DNA from: Blastococcus sp. CT_GayMR16
GTDB taxonomy: Bacteria > Actinomycetota > Actinomycetes > Mycobacteriales > Geodermatophilaceae
NCBI RefSeq assembly: GCF_004570875.1
Contig: NZ_SPQK01000001.1
Coordinates: forward strand, 416,695 to 480,694
Length of the DNA: 64,000 nt
Direction of reading: 5' to 3'
Positions 58,990 through 64,000 of the stretch are shown here, piece by piece (position 1 is the stretch's first letter; every line of letters begins with the position of its first letter). The position numbers and the translations under genes were made by a program. The notes beneath the pieces are model-generated. The model worked only from the letters and a program-made list of their open reading frames with translations. It was not told where the DNA came from and did no database searches.

Positions 58990-60065
58990 GTCCCGTCCAG
59001 CCCGATGCCGGCGGCGAGGAAGCCCAGGGCGAGGGCCCCGACGGCGGTGCCGGCGTCGAAGGAGATGTTCCACATCGCGCTCGCGGTGGTCGTGCCGCTC
59101 TCCCCGGCGCGAGCGAAGGCCGCGAGCAGGGTCAGGTTCTGCGTCGCGCCGAAGCCGGCGCCGAAGACGGCAGCACCGACGAGCACCCAGACCGGGCTGC
59201 CCCACAGCCCGCCCGCGACGAGCACCATGCCGATGGCCGACACGGCCAGTGCGAGGGGCAGGAGGAGCCGGCTGCCGAGCCGGTCGGCGAGCAGCCCGGC
59301 CCGCCAGCGGGTCACGGCACCGGTGAGGCCGAACAGCAGGAGCGCCACGGTGGCGAGCACGCCGTCCGGCCGTTCGATCGGCAGGAACGTGACCAGCCCG
59401 CCGCCGGCCAGGGTCACCACGAACAGCACCAGGGACGGCGTCAGGGCGGACAGCACCGCTGCCCGCCGCGTCCCCGTGGGCCCCGGTCCCGGCTGCGGAG
59501 CCATCGAGCGCACCAGCGTCGGGACGAAGGCGGCGCCCAGGACCGGCGACGCCGCCAGCCACGACAGCCAGCCGACGTGGCCGTCGAGCACGAGCGCCAC
59601 ACCGGCGGGAACGGCCACCAGGTTCGGGATCGCGATGGCCAGGCCGTAGAGGCCGATCGACTCACCGCGCCGTTCCGGCGGGGCCACCTGCGCGGCGAGG
59701 GTCGCCCCCAGCACGGTCAGGACGGCGAACCCCGCACCCCGCACCGCCGAGAGCGCACTGATCCACGCCACGCTGTCGCCGAGCACGTAGAACGGCGACG
59801 GCAGCCCCATCGCGACGAGCCCGGCGGCGAGCACCGGTCCGACGCCGAAGCGTGCGGTCAGCGACGGGACCAGCAACTGCACCGCGATCGTCACGACCAG
59901 CAACACGGCGGTGACGACACCCGCGGTGCTCTCGGCCGCCCCGCCCGCGACGGCATAGACCGGCAGCGACGCCAGCGTCAGGCAGTAGCTCGCGAAACCG
60001 AGGACGGTGACGCCGATGAGCGCCTGCATGCCCCGCGATCGCACCAGCGAGACGCGCTCCTCCAC
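58911..60065 (-). CDS. MFS transporter
   Basis: A 384-residue permease. GTG 60065 is chosen because GGGGGAA precedes it; GTG 60080 is in frame. Twelve hydrophobic segments; VPSLTARFGVGPVLAAG is the motif-A-like loop and VAPPERRGESIGLYGLA the central loop. The C-terminal helix pair ends in LASAAARVAVRS. It is a single gene divergent from the DUF488 gene. Confidence 0.82.
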   Translation of the reverse strand: MEERVSLVRSRGMQALIGVTVLGFASYCLTLASLPVYAVAGGAAESTAGVVTAVLLVVTIAVQLLVPSLTARFGVGPVLAAGLVAMGLPSPFYVLGDSVAWISALSAVRGAGFAVLTVLGATLAAQVAPPERRGESIGLYGLAIAIPNLVAVPAGVALVLDGHVGWLSWLAASPVLGAAFVPTLVRSMAPQPGPGPTGTRRAAVLSALTPSLVLFVVTLAGGGLVTFLPIERPDGVLATVALLLFGLTGAVTRWRAGLLADRLGSRLLLPLALAVSAIGMVLVAGGLWGSPVWVLVGAAVFGAGFGATQNLTLLAAFARAGESGTTTASAMWNISFDAGTAVGALALGFLAAGIGLDGTYVVVAALLAAAVPLASAAARVAVRS

Positions 60066-60121
60066 CGTTCCCCCCTTCACTCCGCGAGCATGTCAAAGGA
60101 CCTGCGGGGTAGGCCGAGCGC

Positions 60122-60661
60122 ATGCCACTGCTGACGGTGGGTCACGGACCGCAGGGACGGGAGGCCCTCGGTGCGCGCCTCGCCGCGGCCGAGGTCGGGC
60201 TCGTCGTCGACGTGCGCCGCTTCCCGGCCAGCCGGAACAACCCCGACGTCGCCCGGGAAGCGCTCGAGGAGTGGCTGCCCGCCCTCGGCATCGGCTACCG
60301 GTGGGACGAACGGCTGGGCGGCCGCCGCCGGCTCACCCCGGGGGAACCGGTCGCGGACGACTGGTGGACCGTGACCCAGTTCGCCGCCTATGCCGCCCAC
60401 ACCCGGACGGCGGAGTTCACCGCCGCCCTGGACCGGGTGCTGGACGACGTGGCCACCGCGACCGTCGCGGTGATGTGCAGCGAGAGCGTGTGGTGGCGCT
60501 GTCACCGGCGGCTGATCGCCGACGTCGCCGTCCTCGGCCGGGACATGCCGGTCACCCACCTGATGCCCGACGGCCGGCCGGCCCCGCACCGCCCGTCGGA
60601 GGGCGCGGTGGTCAGCGACGGCGTCGTCCGCTGGCCCGCCCGGAATGATCAGGAGACCTGA
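60122..60661 (+). CDS. DUF488 family protein
   Basis: A 179-residue protein from ATG 60122. LTVGHGPQGREALGARL, VVDVRRFPASRNNPDV, then VMCSESVWWRCHRRLIADVAV, the conserved MCxE...CHR block with two Cys. The family function is not proven. Its stop lies inside the first of three palindromes (60642-60668), so the last codons belong to that repeat. Confidence 0.82.
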   Translation: MPLLTVGHGPQGREALGARLAAAEVGLVVDVRRFPASRNNPDVAREALEEWLPALGIGYRWDERLGGRRRLTPGEPVADDWWTVTQFAAYAAHTRTAEFTAALDRVLDDVATATVAVMCSESVWWRCHRRLIADVAVLGRDMPVTHLMPDGRPAPHRPSEGAVVSDGVVRWPARNDQET

Positions 60662-60727
60662 TCATTCCGGGTCCTGGCTCAGCACCGACCGTGAGCCAGG
60701 ACCCCTGATGATCAGGAGACCTGATCA
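60642..60727. repeat. Triple palindrome cluster, bidirectional terminator
   Basis: Three perfect inverted repeats in 86 bases: 60642-60668 (12-base arms, loop AGA), 60669-60704 (13-base arms GGGTCCTGGCTCA, loop 10) and 60709-60727 (8-base arms, loop AGA again). The outer two share TGATCAGG-AGA-CCTGATCA. It lies between the converging DUF488 and pruA genes and could end transcription on both strands, but the repeated unit looks like a mobile or REP-like element. Confidence 0.7.
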
Positions 60728-60736
60728 CCACGGGGC

Positions 60737-62362
<1,626 letters not shown>

Positions 62363-62391
62363 GGTGCGGACCTCTCTCAGGACTCAGTAGT

Positions 62392-63324
<933 letters not shown>

Positions 63325-63421
63325 GGACTGGCCTCCTGGCCGGGGGAAGCGGACACCCCGACGCTAGGCACTCATCCCCCGTGGGGCCAGGGACAGATGT
63401 CCAGAGTCGGCGCCCGTGCTC

Positions 63422-63437
63422 TCATACACTTGTATGA
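63422..63437. promoter_or_regulatory. 16-bp inverted repeat in the pru control region
   Basis: TCATACA-ct-TGTATGA has exact 7-base arms. It lies between divergent pruB and the PucR-like gene, 98 and 44 bases from their starts. It is a natural operator for the proline regulator. Confidence 0.5.
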
Positions 63438-63480
63438 CGCTGGGGGCCGTCATGGCCCTAAGGCCGGATAAGGGGGCGCG

Positions 63481-64000
63481 GTGCGGGACGACCTGCAGGA
63501 GCTCGTCGACGAGGTGTCCCGGCTGCTGGCCGCACCGGCCACGCTGGAGGACGCCGAGTTCACCCTGCTCGCCTTCTGCGCCCACGACGACAGCCGGTCC
63601 GAGGCGATGGACGCCGTCCGCACCCGGTCGATCCTGACCCGCGGCTCACCGGCCGCCACCCGCGCCTGGTTCGAGGAGTTCGGCATCGCCGCGGCCGAGG
63701 CGCCGCTGCGCACACCCGCCGAAGAGAACGCCGGGATCCTCACCCGGCTGGTCATCCCCGTCCGGCACGCCGGACGGACCCGGGGCTATCTCTGGCTCCT
63801 GGACGGCGGCCGCATCGACCCCGCGGACGACGGCGACCCCGCGCTCGCCGCCGCGGTCGACCTGGCCGCAGAGGCCGGCCGGCCCGCCACCGCCGCTCCC
63901 GGTGCCGCGTCGTCCTGCGCTACGCCGACGGGACGGAAGCCGACGTCACCTTCCTCGGCCCGGCCGGCGAGCCGTCCCCGTCCCGGCACGGTCTGGACCG
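63481..64000 (+). CDS. PucR-like proline-use regulator, 5' part, apparent frame change
   Basis: GTG 63481 opens a frame (VRDDLQELVDEVSRLL ... RSILTRGSP ... LVIPVRHAGRTRGYLWLLDGG) that resembles the N-terminal sensing part of PucR/PruC-type regulators beside pruAB. GC-rich third positions hold to about 63890. From about 63905 the coding signal moves to another frame (VVLRYADGTEADVTFLGP). The gene continues beyond the window. Either a real frameshift, a sequencing error or the start of another gene explains this. Confidence 0.6.
   Translation, partial: MRDDLQELVDEVSRLLAAPATLEDAEFTLLAFCAHDDSRSEAMDAVRTRSILTRGSPAATRAWFEEFGIAAAEAPLRTPAEENAGILTRLVIPVRHAGRTRGYLWLLDGGRIDPADDGDPALAAAVDLAAEAGRPATAAPGAASSCATPTGRKPTSPSSARPASRPRPGTVWT

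Overview
The window is high-GC actinobacterial DNA. GTG starts, 4-base ATGA/GTGA gene overlaps, G/C in nearly every third codon position, a pruA/pruB proline pair with a PucR-type regulator, and two branched-chain-type (Liv) ABC transporters all fit a soil or stone-dwelling actinomycete. Geodermatophilaceae is my guess; it rests on overall gene character, not on a marker gene.

Region 1 (1 to about 12,922) is the right part of a siphovirus-type prophage. In order it holds head-tail joining genes, tail tube protein, tail assembly chaperone with a probable programmed -1 frameshift, tape measure, distal tail and baseplate proteins, an M15-type endolysin, holin-like membrane proteins, a DUF1353 protein, and on the minus strand a lipoprotein gene coupled to a tyrosine integrase. 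The prophage ends at a 3' fragment of tRNA-Lys (attR). The intact tRNA-Lys and the head, replication and immunity genes should lie left of the window. Two minus-strand genes (7252-7698 and 11560-11892) look like lysogeny-expressed morons.

Region 2 (about 12,923 to 18,870) follows a roughly 730-base stretch without a convincing gene. It carries ordinary single genes: an MFS transporter, a DinB-like protein, a thioredoxin-like protein with a tiny CxxC protein, an APH(6)-like kinase, an ankyrin-repeat protein and a two-domain VOC protein.

Region 3 (18,893 to 45,445) is a large catabolic island. A minus-strand series encodes a Liv uptake system (LivJ, LivH, LivM, LivG, LivF) with a UGSC-like cysteine protein and its unstudied partner embedded in it. 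It continues with SDR dehydrogenases, a cupin, a two-subunit Rieske ring-hydroxylating dioxygenase, a cis-dihydrodiol dehydrogenase, a class II aldolase, an IclR regulator, a D-tartrate-dehydratase-like enolase-superfamily enzyme, a ketopantoate-reductase-family enzyme and a secreted esterase. Further genes encode NIPSNAP and DUF3237 proteins, a CaiB/BaiF CoA-transferase, a muconolactone-isomerase-like protein, an NADPH:FMN reductase, a flavoprotein dehydrogenase, a GntR/FCD regulator, a racemase-fold protein without its catalytic cysteines, an alpha/beta hydrolase and a VOC dioxygenase-like protein. Five sites resembling ATTGYATRCAAT lie in the promoter gaps of the GntR half and suggest one regulon. 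The substrate is not identifiable from sequence; an aromatic acid or ester is the best inference.

Region 4 (45,491 to 64,000) is mostly housekeeping: a small HTH-like protein, a K+ channel with two RCK domains next to a DUF6394-like membrane protein, a camelysin/TasA-like secreted protein, an MFS transporter, a second complete Liv ABC system, an FMO-like flavoprotein, an ABC exporter preceded by three exact-phase 11-bp direct repeats, another MFS transporter, a DUF488 protein followed by a cluster of perfect palindromes, pruA and pruB, and the start of a PucR-like regulator whose reading frame appears to shift near the window edge.
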